Assembly (NCBI GenBank): GCA_900552655.1
Contig: USAE01000041.1
Coordinates: forward strand, 1 to 14,587
Direction: 5' to 3'
DNA from: an uncultured Clostridium sp.
Lineage (GTDB): Bacteria; Bacillota; Clostridia; TANB77; CAG-508
DNA: 14,587 nt
Position numbers and translations under genes: made by a program. Below are positions 6,019 through 13,580 of this stretch, piece after piece. Under the pieces are notes generated by a model, which searched no databases, was not told where the DNA came from, and was given only the letters and a program-made list of their open reading frames with translations. Position 1 is the stretch's first letter, and every line of letters begins with the position of its first letter.

Positions 6019-6882
6019 TTACATATTATCTATTAAAATAATATCTCTTTTTAGTAAACCATTTTTTACTGTTCCTGTACCTATAAAGCTTGATTTTACA
6101 TATATTTTATAAATTCCGTCTAAATTATTTACACTTAGTTTTACTCCATTTAAAAACAGTTTTAACTTATATTCGTTTAACTTTATACTGTTATTTTCTT
6201 TTAACATATCTTCTAAAGTATATACATATTTATCTATATTTTCTAAATTCAAATTATCTATACAAATTGCATTTTCTATATTAAAGTTGCCAACTTGCAA
6301 TCTTTTTAAATTTTTCATATAACCTACTGTATTTAGCTTATTAGCTATATCTTCGCACAAAGACCTAATATATGTACCTTTAGAACAACTTACTGTAAAT
6401 CTTACATTTTTTTCTTCATATTCTAATAACTCTATAGTATAAATTTCTATTTGCCTAGCTTCTATTTCAACTTTTTCACCTGCACGAGCATATTCATACA
6501 ATTTTTTGCCATTCTTTTTTATAGCTGAATATATAGGTGGATGTTGTTCTTGCTTTCCTTCAAAGCTTTTTAAAACCTGCAATAAGTTTCTTTTTACATA
6601 TTCTTCATCTACATCTTTTTCTTCTACAATCTTTCCTTCTATATCTGCTGTTTCTGTTTTTGTTCCAAGTTCTAATTCTACTTCATATGTCTTGTCATGG
6701 TTTATTAAATATTTAGAAAACTTTGTTCCTTTCCCAATTAATATTGGTAAAACTCCTGTTGCATTTGGGTCCAACGTTCCTGTATGTCCTACTTTCGATA
6801 TATTTAATTTTTTCTTTAATTTTGCCACAACATCATGTGATGTATATCCTTTTTCTTTATTTATTACTATTATTCCGTCCAT
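6019..6882 (-). CDS. truB: tRNA pseudouridine(55) synthase TruB
   Basis: TruB makes pseudouridine 55 in the T-loop of tRNAs. The protein is 287 residues, a normal length. It opens with MDGIIVINKEKGYTSHDVV. The catalytic motif GHTGTLDPNATGVLP contains the essential Asp, and KTYEVELELGTKTETAD, the QHPPIYSAIKK segment and CSKGTYIRSL follow, all diagnostic. The ATG at 6882 is preferred over the GTG two codons upstream because AAGAGG sits five bases before it, while the GTG overlaps that ribosome binding site. An intrinsic-terminator-like hairpin (6913-6948) lies immediately upstream with no obvious promoter after it, so expression probably depends on readthrough from the rimP-nrnA transcript. The gene downstream is birA, not the common ribF. 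Confidence 0.95.
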   Translation of the reverse strand: MDGIIVINKEKGYTSHDVVAKLKKKLNISKVGHTGTLDPNATGVLPILIGKGTKFSKYLINHDKTYEVELELGTKTETADIEGKIVEEKDVDEEYVKRNLLQVLKSFEGKQEQHPPIYSAIKKNGKKLYEYARAGEKVEIEARQIEIYTIELLEYEEKNVRFTVSCSKGTYIRSLCEDIANKLNTVGYMKNLKRLQVGNFNIENAICIDNLNLENIDKYVYTLEDMLKENNSIKLNEYKLKLFLNGVKLSVNNLDGIYKIYVKSSFIGTGTVKNGLLKRDIILIDNM

Positions 6883-6902
6883 ATGCACCTCTTAATTCTA
6901 TA

Positions 6903-6948
6903 CAATAAAAATGGCTTTAATGAATATCCCATATGTTTCATTAAAGCC
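6903..6948 (-). terminator. Intrinsic terminator/attenuator between nrnA and truB
   Basis: A perfect 12-bp stem (GGCTTTAATGAA at 6913-6924 with TTCATTAAAGCC at 6937-6948) encloses a 12-nt loop. On the minus strand ATTTTTATTG follows directly. The truB ribosome binding site begins about ten bases later, and no -10/-35 pair is seen in between. It could end the rimP-nrnA transcript or reduce truB-birA-sod expression. Confidence 0.82.
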
Positions 6949-6952
6949 TACG

Positions 6953-7024
6953 TAGGGATTTTAACGTTCCCTATCTCTCACCAAAATTGGATAGGGATTT
7001 TAAGGACCGTCCCTAAATCCCTAT
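6953..7024. repeat. Two tandem copies of a TAGGGATTTTAA inverted-repeat element
   Basis: TAGGGATTTTAA occurs at 6953-6964 and again at 6992-7003. Copy 1 closes as TAGGGA/TCCCTA (6953-6958 with 6968-6973). Copy 2 closes as a 10-bp stem ATAGGGATTT/AAATCCCTAT (6991-7000 with 7015-7024), with a GGAC/GTCC-containing loop. Copy 2 overlaps the last codons and stop of nrnA. CCTACGTAGG, a perfect palindrome, lies at 6947-6956. Function is unknown; it may be a small dispersed intergenic repeat. Confidence 0.7.
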
Positions 7025-7972
7025 GTGTTTTTTTATTACTTTTACTAATGTTGTTTTTATTTGTTCTGGTGTTCCATTTATTTTGCAACCTGCAGCTTTT
7101 ACATGTCCTCCACCACCAAATACCATTGCAACATCTGAAACATTTACATGTTCATTTGCACGTAATGATATTTTGTATGTTTTATCTTCTATTTGGCGTA
7201 AAAATACAGATACTTCTACTCCTTCTACATCTCGACCTTTTTCTACTATTCCTTCATGATCTCCTGTTTCTGCATTAACACTTATTTCATCTTGCTTTGT
7301 TATGTATGTAAAGGCTATTTTTCCATCTTCTAGGAATTCTAATCTGTTCATTGCAATTTTTTCTAATTCGAAACTTGATTTTGTTTTTATTTGCAATGCT
7401 TTTTTATATACATTAGAAACATTTACTCCTGATTGCATTAACCATGCAACAAATTGAAATGTTTCTGAAGATACACCTTGGTATTTAAAACCTCCTGTAT
7501 CTGTTATAATTCCTGTTAGCAAGCATTCTCCTATTTCTTTATTTATTTTTATATTTAATGCTTCTAGTACTATTATTAATATTTGTGCACAAGCAGGAGA
7601 TGCAGGATTAACATAATTGTAATCCGCAAACATCCCGTTTTTTGTGTGATGGTCAATATTAATAGTTACATTTGCTCTGTCAAAATAATCTTGCCAACCA
7701 TTTAATCTTTCTATTGTTGCACAATCTACAGTTATAGCTAAATCATAATTAGTTATTTTGCCTTCTTTTTTTATTTCGCTATATCCAGTTAAAAAATTAA
7801 AGTTTCTAGGACATTCTGGTATTATAACATCTACATTTTTCCCTATTTGTTTTAAAGCATTATACATTGCTAAACTACTACCTATTGCATCACCATCTGG
7901 AGTTTCGTGAGTTAGTACAACTATACTTTCTGCTTTTTTAATTTCTTCTACAATACTATCTAATGTTGTCAT
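7013..7972 (-). CDS. nrnA: DHH/DHHA1 phosphoesterase, NrnA-like oligoribonuclease / pAp phosphatase
   Basis: The family member NrnA degrades nano-RNA and dephosphorylates 3'-phosphoadenosine 5'-phosphate in the cytoplasm. The 319-residue length is typical. The N-terminal DHH domain shows LTHETPDGDAIGSSLA (motif I), AITVDCAT (motif II), INIDHHTKN (the DHH motif, Mn ligands) and GIITDTGGFKY. The C-terminal DHHA1 domain ends with VFGGGGHVKAAGCKI. AAAGGAG lies upstream of the ATG, within the end of rbfA; only two bases separate the rbfA stop from this ATG, indicating translational coupling. The last codons and the TAG stop fall in the 5' arm of a 10-bp inverted repeat. The position between rbfA and truB is the usual one in Firmicutes. 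The exact substrate preference is inference. Confidence 0.93.
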   Translation of the reverse strand: MTTLDSIVEEIKKAESIVVLTHETPDGDAIGSSLAMYNALKQIGKNVDVIIPECPRNFNFLTGYSEIKKEGKITNYDLAITVDCATIERLNGWQDYFDRANVTINIDHHTKNGMFADYNYVNPASPACAQILIIVLEALNIKINKEIGECLLTGIITDTGGFKYQGVSSETFQFVAWLMQSGVNVSNVYKKALQIKTKSSFELEKIAMNRLEFLEDGKIAFTYITKQDEISVNAETGDHEGIVEKGRDVEGVEVSVFLRQIEDKTYKISLRANEHVNVSDVAMVFGGGGHVKAAGCKINGTPEQIKTTLVKVIKKHIGI

Positions 7973-7974
7973 AA

Positions 7975-8352
7975 TTATTCTCCTTTATTTTCTGGTTTTA
8001 TGTCTTTTATAACCTCTTTTAGGATTGTGTCTATTCTTGCTCCATATTCTATAGAATCATCAAAAATAAATATAATTTCTGGTGTAGAACGTAAATTTAA
8101 TCTTTTTGCAACTTCTGTTCTAACAAAACCCGCAGATTTCTTTAATGCTGTTAGTACTTGTTTATTATCTTTTGCGTTTAGCATACTTACATAAACTTTA
8201 GCAAATTTTAAATCTCCACTAACTTTTACTTTAGTTACACTTATTAGTCCAGTTATATTAGGATCTTTTAAGTCATATGTTATTATATGACTTATCTCCT
8301 TTTTCATTTCTTCATCTATTCTATTTAATCTGTTTTGATTTTTATTAGGCAT
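7975..8352 (-). CDS. rbfA: 30S ribosome-binding factor RbfA
   Basis: RbfA binds the pre-30S subunit and assists 16S rRNA 5'-end maturation. The 125-residue length is typical. It starts with NRLNRIDEEMKKEISHII. The KH-like fold segments DLKDPNITGLISVTKVKVS, DLKFAKVYVS, LKKSAGFVRTEVAKRL and STPEIIFIFDDSIEYG, followed by the conserved ARI, are diagnostic. AAGGAGG lies six bases before the ATG. It sits 17 bases after infB and directly before nrnA, the standard order in this operon, consistent with co-expression of initiation factor 2 and a 30S maturation factor. Confidence 0.96.
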   Translation of the reverse strand: MPNKNQNRLNRIDEEMKKEISHIITYDLKDPNITGLISVTKVKVSGDLKFAKVYVSMLNAKDNKQVLTALKKSAGFVRTEVAKRLNLRSTPEIIFIFDDSIEYGARIDTILKEVIKDIKPENKGE

Positions 8353-8369
8353 ATATACCTCCTTCGATA

Positions 8370-11315
8370 TTATCTTTTTACTTCATCCATTACGAATGCT
8401 TCTATAATATCTCCTTCTTTTATATCATTATAATTTTCTATTTGCATACCACATTCGAAGCCTTTATTAACTTCTTTTGCATCATCTTTAAATCTCTTTA
8501 ATGATGATAATTTACCTTCGTGAATAACTACTTCTTCACGTATTACACGAACACCTGCATTTCTTTCTATTTTTCCTGTTAATACAAATGCTCCACCAAT
8601 TGTTCCTACACTAGAAATTCTAAATGTTTGTCTTATTTCTGCTGTTCCTATTACTCTTTCTACGTATTTAGGATCTAACATACCTTTCATTGCTGTTTCT
8701 ACATCTTCAATTGCTTGATAAATGATTGAATATTGTTTTATTTCTACATTGTCTTTTTCTGCTTCTGCTTTTGCAGTTGGAACAGGTCTTACATTAAATG
8801 CAATTATAATAGCATTAGAAACATTTGCAAGTGTAACATCTGACTCTGTAACAGCTCCTACTGCAGAGTGTATTACTTTTACTCTAACTTCTTCATTAGA
8901 TAATTTCTCTAATGATTGTTTTACAGCTTCTACAGTTCCTTGAACATCTGCTTTTATAATTAAATTTAATTGTTTTAATTTTCCTTCTTCCATTTGAGTA
9001 AATAAATTATCTAGTGTAACTTTACTTACTTGGTTTATAGATTTTTCTCTATTTTGTCTTTTTCTTCTTTCTATTAAGTGTTTAGCCATTTTTTCGTCTT
9101 TTACTTCGTAGAAAGTTTCTCCAGCTACCGGAACTTCTGTAAGCCCCATAACTTCTACTGGCATTGATGGACCAGCCTTTTTAACTTTTTGTCCTTTATA
9201 GTTTTTCATAGCTCTAATTCTACCAATAGAAGAACCTACAACTATTGTATCACCCATGTCTAATGTTCCTCTTTGTACTAGTAGTGAAGCTATTGGACCT
9301 TTAGATTTATCTAGTCTTGCTTCTATTACAGCTCCTTTAGCTTGTTTATGAGGATTTACTTTTAAGTCTAACATATCTGCTTCTAATACTACCATTTCTA
9401 GTAATTGTTCTATATTTTGTTTTGTTTTAGCAGATATTGGAACATATATTGTGTCTCCTCCCCATTCTTCTGGAACTAATTCGTATCTCATTAATTCTTC
9501 TTTTACTTTTTCTATATTAGCTCCTGGTAAATCTATTTTATTTATTGCTACAATTATTGGAATATTTGCTGCTTTAGCATGGTTAATTGCTTCTACTGTT
9601 TGTGGCATAACACCATCATTTGCAGCAACAACTAATATTGCTATATCTGTAATTTTAGCACCTCTTGCACGCATACTTGTAAAGGCTTCGTGTCCTGGTG
9701 TGTCTAAGAAAGTAATATCTCTATCTTTTACTCTTACTTGGTATGCACCTATATGTTGTGTTATACCTCCTGCTTCTCCTTCTATTACATTAGTTGAACG
9801 TATTGCATCTAAAAGTGAAGTTTTTCCATGGTCTACGTGCCCCATTACTACAATAACTGGTGCTCTTGGTACTAAATCTTCTTCTTTATCTTCAGAATCA
9901 TCAAATAATATATCTTCTTCTTTTACTACAGTTTTCTTTTTAGCAGTTACACCAAATTCTTCTGCTATTAAATAAGCTGTATCAAAGTCTATGTCATTAT
10001 TTATAGTAGCCATAATGCCATATCCTAATAATTTCTTTATAACTTCGCTACTTGTTTTCTTTAATTCTGCTGCTAAATCTTTTACAGAAATAGTTTCTGG
10101 AATAGTAATTTCTGTAAGTTTAAATATCTTTTGCTTAGACTCGCTTTCTTTAGCATTTTTCGCATTTTTCTTTTTATTTTTCTTACCTCTTCTTGTAGAT
10201 AAGTCATAATAGTCTAGCATACCACCATCTTGTTCAGAAAACATTGTAGATAAACTACTTGTTTGTTTTAAATCTTGTAGTTTCTTTTCGTTTATATCTT
10301 CATCACTAAATCTTTTACTTGCTTTTACAGATTTTCTTGCTTTGTTTTCTTCGTACTTATTATTTTTTTGTTTTTCTATTGTTTTATTGTTATATTCTCT
10401 TACAACTTCTTTTTCTACTACTTCTGAAGACATTATATTTTTAATATTCTTTTCGATTGTTCTTTCATCCATTGGTCTAGGACCTTTAGAATAGTTATTG
10501 TTTCTAAAGTTATTATTACCATTATTATTGTTATTTCTGTAGTTATTATTCCTATAACCATCTCTATTATCTCTATTATTGTTATTGTTATTATTTCTGA
10601 AATTCCTATTATCTCTTCTATTGTTATTAAAATTATTATTTCTTTTTTGGAATTCCTTTTGTTCATTTCTGTTATTATTAGATTCAACTTTTTTTGTTTG
10701 TTTATTTCTTTGTGCTTCTATCATATTCTCTCTTTCACTTTTTTCTATTTTTTTATTTTCTGGTTTTATTTCATTTTTTTCTTCTACCTTAACTTCTTCT
10801 TTTATTTCTTCAATTGTATTTTTAGGCTTTTCCTCTTCTTTTTTAACTTCTTTAATTTCCTCTTTAGCTTCCTTTTTTGGTTCTTCTTTTTTCTTTATAC
10901 CAAATAATTCTTCTACAGTAAGTGGTTTTGTTTGTTTGTTCCTATAAACAATATTGAAGTCTTTATTTTTATTTCTTTCTACAAAGCCCAATTGTTTTTC
11001 TCTTTCTTTTTGTTTTTTGTGTTTCTCTTCTTCCTCTTTTTTTACTAATTCTTCGTCGGAAATAATTACTTCTCTTCTTATTATTACAGGTTCATCTTTT
11101 TTTATAGCAGATGATGGTTGTTTTTTGTTTTGTTTATTTTTTTGTTCAGTTTTATCTTTCTTTTTTAAAGCTTCTTCTAACTGTTTTGCTTCTTCATCTG
11201 TTACAGAACTTAAGTGACTTTTTATATTAAGATTTAAAGACTTTGCTTTTTCTAATATTTCCTTACTTGTAAGTCCTAATTTTTTTGCTATTTCATGTAT
11301 TTTTATTTTACCCAA
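8370..11315 (-). CDS. infB: Translation initiation factor IF-2 with an Asn-rich linker
   Basis: IF-2 is the GTPase that brings fMet-tRNA to the 30S subunit and promotes subunit joining. The ~981 residues hold an N-terminal IF2_N domain (GKIKIHEIAKKLGL) and a Lys/Glu-rich linker. An Asn/Arg-rich tract (about residues 210-275) and a second IF2_N domain (ISVKDLAAELKK) come next. The GTP-binding domain starts near residue 490: GHVDHGKTSL, GITQHIGAY, DTPGHEAF, NKID, SAK. Domains II-IV follow, ending in GDIIEAF. The ATG at 11330 lacks a ribosome binding site. The TTG at 11315 has GGGGGTG six bases upstream and gives the family-typical start, so I use it. It overlaps the end of ylxQ by 8 bases, implying coupling. 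Confidence 0.96.
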   Translation of the reverse strand: MGKIKIHEIAKKLGLTSKEILEKAKSLNLNIKSHLSSVTDEEAKQLEEALKKKDKTEQKNKQNKKQPSSAIKKDEPVIIRREVIISDEELVKKEEEEKHKKQKEREKQLGFVERNKNKDFNIVYRNKQTKPLTVEELFGIKKKEEPKKEAKEEIKEVKKEEEKPKNTIEEIKEEVKVEEKNEIKPENKKIEKSERENMIEAQRNKQTKKVESNNNRNEQKEFQKRNNNFNNNRRDNRNFRNNNNNNNRDNRDGYRNNNYRNNNNNGNNNFRNNNYSKGPRPMDERTIEKNIKNIMSSEVVEKEVVREYNNKTIEKQKNNKYEENKARKSVKASKRFSDEDINEKKLQDLKQTSSLSTMFSEQDGGMLDYYDLSTRRGKKNKKKNAKNAKESESKQKIFKLTEITIPETISVKDLAAELKKTSSEVIKKLLGYGIMATINNDIDFDTAYLIAEEFGVTAKKKTVVKEEDILFDDSEDKEEDLVPRAPVIVVMGHVDHGKTSLLDAIRSTNVIEGEAGGITQHIGAYQVRVKDRDITFLDTPGHEAFTSMRARGAKITDIAILVVAANDGVMPQTVEAINHAKAANIPIIVAINKIDLPGANIEKVKEELMRYELVPEEWGGDTIYVPISAKTKQNIEQLLEMVVLEADMLDLKVNPHKQAKGAVIEARLDKSKGPIASLLVQRGTLDMGDTIVVGSSIGRIRAMKNYKGQKVKKAGPSMPVEVMGLTEVPVAGETFYEVKDEKMAKHLIERRKRQNREKSINQVSKVTLDNLFTQMEEGKLKQLNLIIKADVQGTVEAVKQSLEKLSNEEVRVKVIHSAVGAVTESDVTLANVSNAIIIAFNVRPVPTAKAEAEKDNVEIKQYSIIYQAIEDVETAMKGMLDPKYVERVIGTAEIRQTFRISSVGTIGGAFVLTGKIERNAGVRVIREEVVIHEGKLSSLKRFKDDAKEVNKGFECGMQIENYNDIKEGDIIEAFVMDEVKR
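10487..10683 (-). repeat. Low-complexity AAT/AAC-rich tract encoding the Asn-rich IF-2 linker
   Basis: This in-frame tract of infB is dominated by Asn codons. Over one 63-residue stretch I count 34 Asn, 11 Arg and 7 Phe/Tyr, with recurring units such as FRNNN and YRNNN. Other frames across it give artificial Ile- or Leu-rich translations. Confidence 0.85.
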
Positions 11316-11625
11316 TAGCTTCACCCCCATTAATTAATTTTTGTATTCCCTTTGCTATATTTATATCTTTTATTCCTATAACTACTTTATTTTTTTGCCC
11401 TATTGCTTTACTTAGTTCTTCTATAGTGCCTATAAAAACAATTGGAATATTATATTTTTCTGCATAAAATTTATAATTTTTTTTGGTCTTTTCTGAGGCT
11501 TCTTCAGAAACTACTAACATTTTAATTTTTCTTATTTTTAAAGCATTTTCGCATGCGTTGCTTCCTGCAATTACATTACCTGCTCTTGTTGCTAAACCAA
11601 TCAAATTAAAAATTTTATTTTTCAC
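11308..11625 (-). CDS. ylxQ: L7Ae/L30e-type RNA-binding protein (YlxQ)
   Basis: This 105-residue protein belongs to the L7Ae/L30e/S12e/Gadd45 family, whose members bind kink-turn RNA. In Firmicutes this copy sits between ylxR and infB as here. Visible elements are NLIGLATRAGNVIAGSNACENAL (family GxAxRAGK/NxxxG), MLVVSEEASEKTKKNY, IPIVFIGTIEEL and the terminal helix region with GKSxNKVVIGI-like KNKVVIGIKD. The start codon is GTG with AAGAGGTG six to seven bases upstream. It overlaps the end of ylxR by 11 bases, and its own end overlaps the TTG of infB. This dense overlap indicates translational coupling of the three genes. Confidence 0.9.
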   Translation of the reverse strand: MKNKIFNLIGLATRAGNVIAGSNACENALKIRKIKMLVVSEEASEKTKKNYKFYAEKYNIPIVFIGTIEELSKAIGQKNKVVIGIKDINIAKGIQKLINGGEAIG

Positions 11626-11875
11626 TAATTACACCTCTTAATTCATTATAAACTGTTTCTTCTATTTCCATTTCGAACGTTCTAGCTAAAGCTTTTGTTT
11701 TTATTGCTTTTTCTAAACATTGAATATTATCACAAATGTATGCTCCTCTACCATTTGATCTTCCTGTTCTATCCAATGTAATATTTCCTTCTTTATCTTT
11801 AACTATACGAATTAATTCTCTTTTCTCTTTTTTTTCTTTACATCCAATGCAAGTTCTTTGTGGTATTTTTTTCAT
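11615..11875 (-). CDS. ylxR: YlxR-family (DUF448) RNA-binding/NAP-like protein
   Basis: The product is 86 residues. Family-defining segments are RTCIGCKEKKEKRELIRIV at the N-terminus and GRSNGRGAYICDN, with the remaining cysteine in IQCLEKA. The family fold carries a basic cleft, and proposed roles include RNA binding and, in B. subtilis, acting as a nucleoid-associated regulator. AAGGAAGTG lies upstream of the ATG. It is 55 bases downstream of nusA, with no terminator or clear promoter between them, and overlaps ylxQ. The nusA-ylxR-ylxQ-infB order is the classic Firmicute arrangement. Confidence 0.93.
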   Translation of the reverse strand: MKKIPQRTCIGCKEKKEKRELIRIVKDKEGNITLDRTGRSNGRGAYICDNIQCLEKAIKTKALARTFEMEIEETVYNELRGVISEK

Positions 11876-11930
11876 ATTAACACTTCCTTATATTATACTT
11901 GCTTATTTTTGTTTATATGTTTATATCTTT

Positions 11931-13046
11931 TTATTCTTCATTATTATCTTCGCTATTTGCTTCTTGTTTTTCTAATAATATTTTTCTAAATTGTGTTTCA
12001 GATTTTATGTCTATTCTCCAATCTGATAAACCAGTTAATTTAGCAGCAAGTCTTGCATTTTGTCCAGATTTACCTATTGCTAATGATAATTGGTCATCTG
12101 GTACTATTACTTGTGCAATTCTATTTTCTTCGTCTATATCTACTGCCATTACTTGTGCTGGCAATAAAGCAGATGATATATAAATAGATAAATCTGCATT
12201 CCATTCTATTACATCTATTTTTTCTCCATTTAATTCATTTATAATATTTTGAATTCTTACTCCTTTTTGACCTACACATGAACCAACTGGATCTATATTT
12301 TCATTTGGTGAGTATACAGCTATTTTACTTCTGCTTCCTGCATCTCTAGATACAGCTTTTATTTCTATAACACCTTCATATATTTCTGGTATTTCGAATT
12401 CGAATAATTTTTTAACAAATTCTGGACAAGCTCTAGAAATTATAACTTGTGGTGCTCCTTTTAACCCTTTTTCTACGTCTAAAATATAACCTTTTATTTT
12501 ATCGTTTACATGATATTTTTCTGTTGGAATTTGTTCTTTAGCTGGCATAACACCTTCTACTTTTCCTAAGTCCATAACTACAATACCTTGGTCTGCTTTT
12601 TGTATTATTCCAGAAACTATTTCACCTTTTCTTTCATTATATTCACTATATACTATTTCTCTTTCTGCTTCTCTTAATTTTTGAATAATTACTTGTTTTG
12701 CTGTTTGTGCTGCAATTCTACCAAAGTTTTTTGGAACTAGTTCTACATCTACTGTAGTACCTACTTGTGCTTCTTTATCTAATTTTCTAGCTTCTTCTAA
12801 ACTTATTTGTAAAACTGGATTTTCTGCATGTTCTACTACTTCTTTTACAGAATATAAGTGTGATGCTCCTGTTTCTCTATCTACCATAACTTTTACATTT
12901 TCTTGTGAATTATAGTTTCTCTTATATGCTGTTAATAAAGCTGATTCTATAGAGTCTAACAAGTAGTCTTTTTTTATTCCTTTTTCCTTTTCTAGTTCTT
13001 GTATTGCAACTATTAATTGTTTATTGTCTATTCCTTCTTCTCTCAT
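11931..13046 (-). CDS. nusA: Transcription termination/antitermination protein NusA
   Basis: NusA binds RNA polymerase and modulates pausing, intrinsic termination and antitermination. The 371 residues match the short Gram-positive form without C-terminal acidic repeats. Domains in order are an N-terminal RNAP-binding domain (ending about residue 125, VPKNFGRIAAQTAKQVI), the S1 domain (about 135-200, GVMPAKEQIPTE and the VIISRACPEFVKKLFE boundary), and KH1/KH2 (VGSCVGQKGVRIQNIINEL and LAIGKSGQNARLAAKL). The tail is acidic (NSEDNNEE). AAAGGAG lies eight bases before the ATG. It follows rimP by 14 bases. NusA acts on hairpins of exactly the kind found in this operon (before rimP and truB), so autoregulation is possible, but that is inference. 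Confidence 0.97.
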   Translation of the reverse strand: MREEGIDNKQLIVAIQELEKEKGIKKDYLLDSIESALLTAYKRNYNSQENVKVMVDRETGASHLYSVKEVVEHAENPVLQISLEEARKLDKEAQVGTTVDVELVPKNFGRIAAQTAKQVIIQKLREAEREIVYSEYNERKGEIVSGIIQKADQGIVVMDLGKVEGVMPAKEQIPTEKYHVNDKIKGYILDVEKGLKGAPQVIISRACPEFVKKLFEFEIPEIYEGVIEIKAVSRDAGSRSKIAVYSPNENIDPVGSCVGQKGVRIQNIINELNGEKIDVIEWNADLSIYISSALLPAQVMAVDIDEENRIAQVIVPDDQLSLAIGKSGQNARLAAKLTGLSDWRIDIKSETQFRKILLEKQEANSEDNNEE

Positions 13047-13060
13047 TGTTTACACTCCTT

Positions 13061-13504
13061 TTACCAATTATATTTTATTTTAATTAAAGAAATATCTTTT
13101 CTAGGTATGCTTAGTTCTTCTATGTTTATTGTTTCTTCATTAAATCCTACTAAATTTCCTATTATTACTTTTTCCCCATTAAATGGTTTAAATAGTTTTA
13201 CTTCAACTTCTTTACCAATATTTTCTTCTATTTGCCAATCTTTTCTTAATATTCTTTCTATTCCTGGTGATGAAACTTCTAAAAAATATTGGTCTTTAAT
13301 ATAATCCTTTTCATCTAATATTTCTGTAATAGCATTATTTACTTTTTCACAGTCTTCTAAGTCTATTCCTGTTTCTTTATCTATAAAAATTCTTAAGTAA
13401 TAATCTTTTGCTTCTTTTTCATAAATAACGTCGTATAGTTTGTAACCTAAATTTGTTATTATAGGTTTTATTAAATCTTCTACATTTCTTTCTATTTTAG
13501 ACAA
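13061..13504 (-). CDS. rimP: Ribosome maturation factor RimP
   Basis: RimP is needed for maturation of the 30S subunit. With the TTG start at 13504 it has 147 residues, typical of the family, and begins SKIERNVEDLIKPIITNLGYKLYDV. Further hallmarks are YYLRIFIDKETGIDLEDCEKV, YFLEVSSPGIERILRKDW and the C-terminal Sm-like domain. The TTG is chosen because AGGAGGT lies exactly six bases upstream. The alternative ATG at 13528, eight codons earlier, is inside a perfect 14-bp hairpin and has no free ribosome binding site. It is the first gene of the rimP-nusA-infB operon, with promoter 13581-13609. Confidence 0.94.
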   Translation of the reverse strand: MSKIERNVEDLIKPIITNLGYKLYDVIYEKEAKDYYLRIFIDKETGIDLEDCEKVNNAITEILDEKDYIKDQYFLEVSSPGIERILRKDWQIEENIGKEVEVKLFKPFNGEKVIIGNLVGFNEETINIEELSIPRKDISLIKIKYNW

Positions 13505-13525
13505 GTCTTTACCTCCTATTACACT

Positions 13526-13558
13526 CATAAGGAGTGGGATTTGTTCCCACTCCTTATG
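13526..13558 (-). promoter_or_regulatory. Perfect 14-bp hairpin in the rimP operon leader
   Basis: 13526-13539 pairs with 13545-13558 without mismatch around a 5-nt loop. On the minus strand it lies about 20 nt after the predicted transcript start and ends 8 nt before the AGGAGGT of rimP. No U-tract follows in that direction, so it is not a typical intrinsic terminator of the operon. Its 5' arm contains AAGGAG and its 3' arm CTCCTT, which could alternatively pair with the rimP ribosome binding site. A role in translation control or mRNA stability is inference. Confidence 0.75.
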
Positions 13559-13580
13559 TAATGTATTTTGCTATATTGGT

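Noticed and set aside
10433..10687. 84-codon minus-strand frame and long Leu/Phe-rich plus-strand frames inside infB
   Set aside because: They arise from the AAT/AAC repeat tract of the IF-2 linker read in other frames, giving Ile/Thr or Leu runs. There is no ribosome binding site, and infB is certain.
13526..13558. Intrinsic terminator call for the hairpin before rimP
   Set aside because: On the minus strand no U-tract follows and the rimP SD comes directly after. The rimP promoter lies upstream of it, so it is better treated as a leader hairpin.
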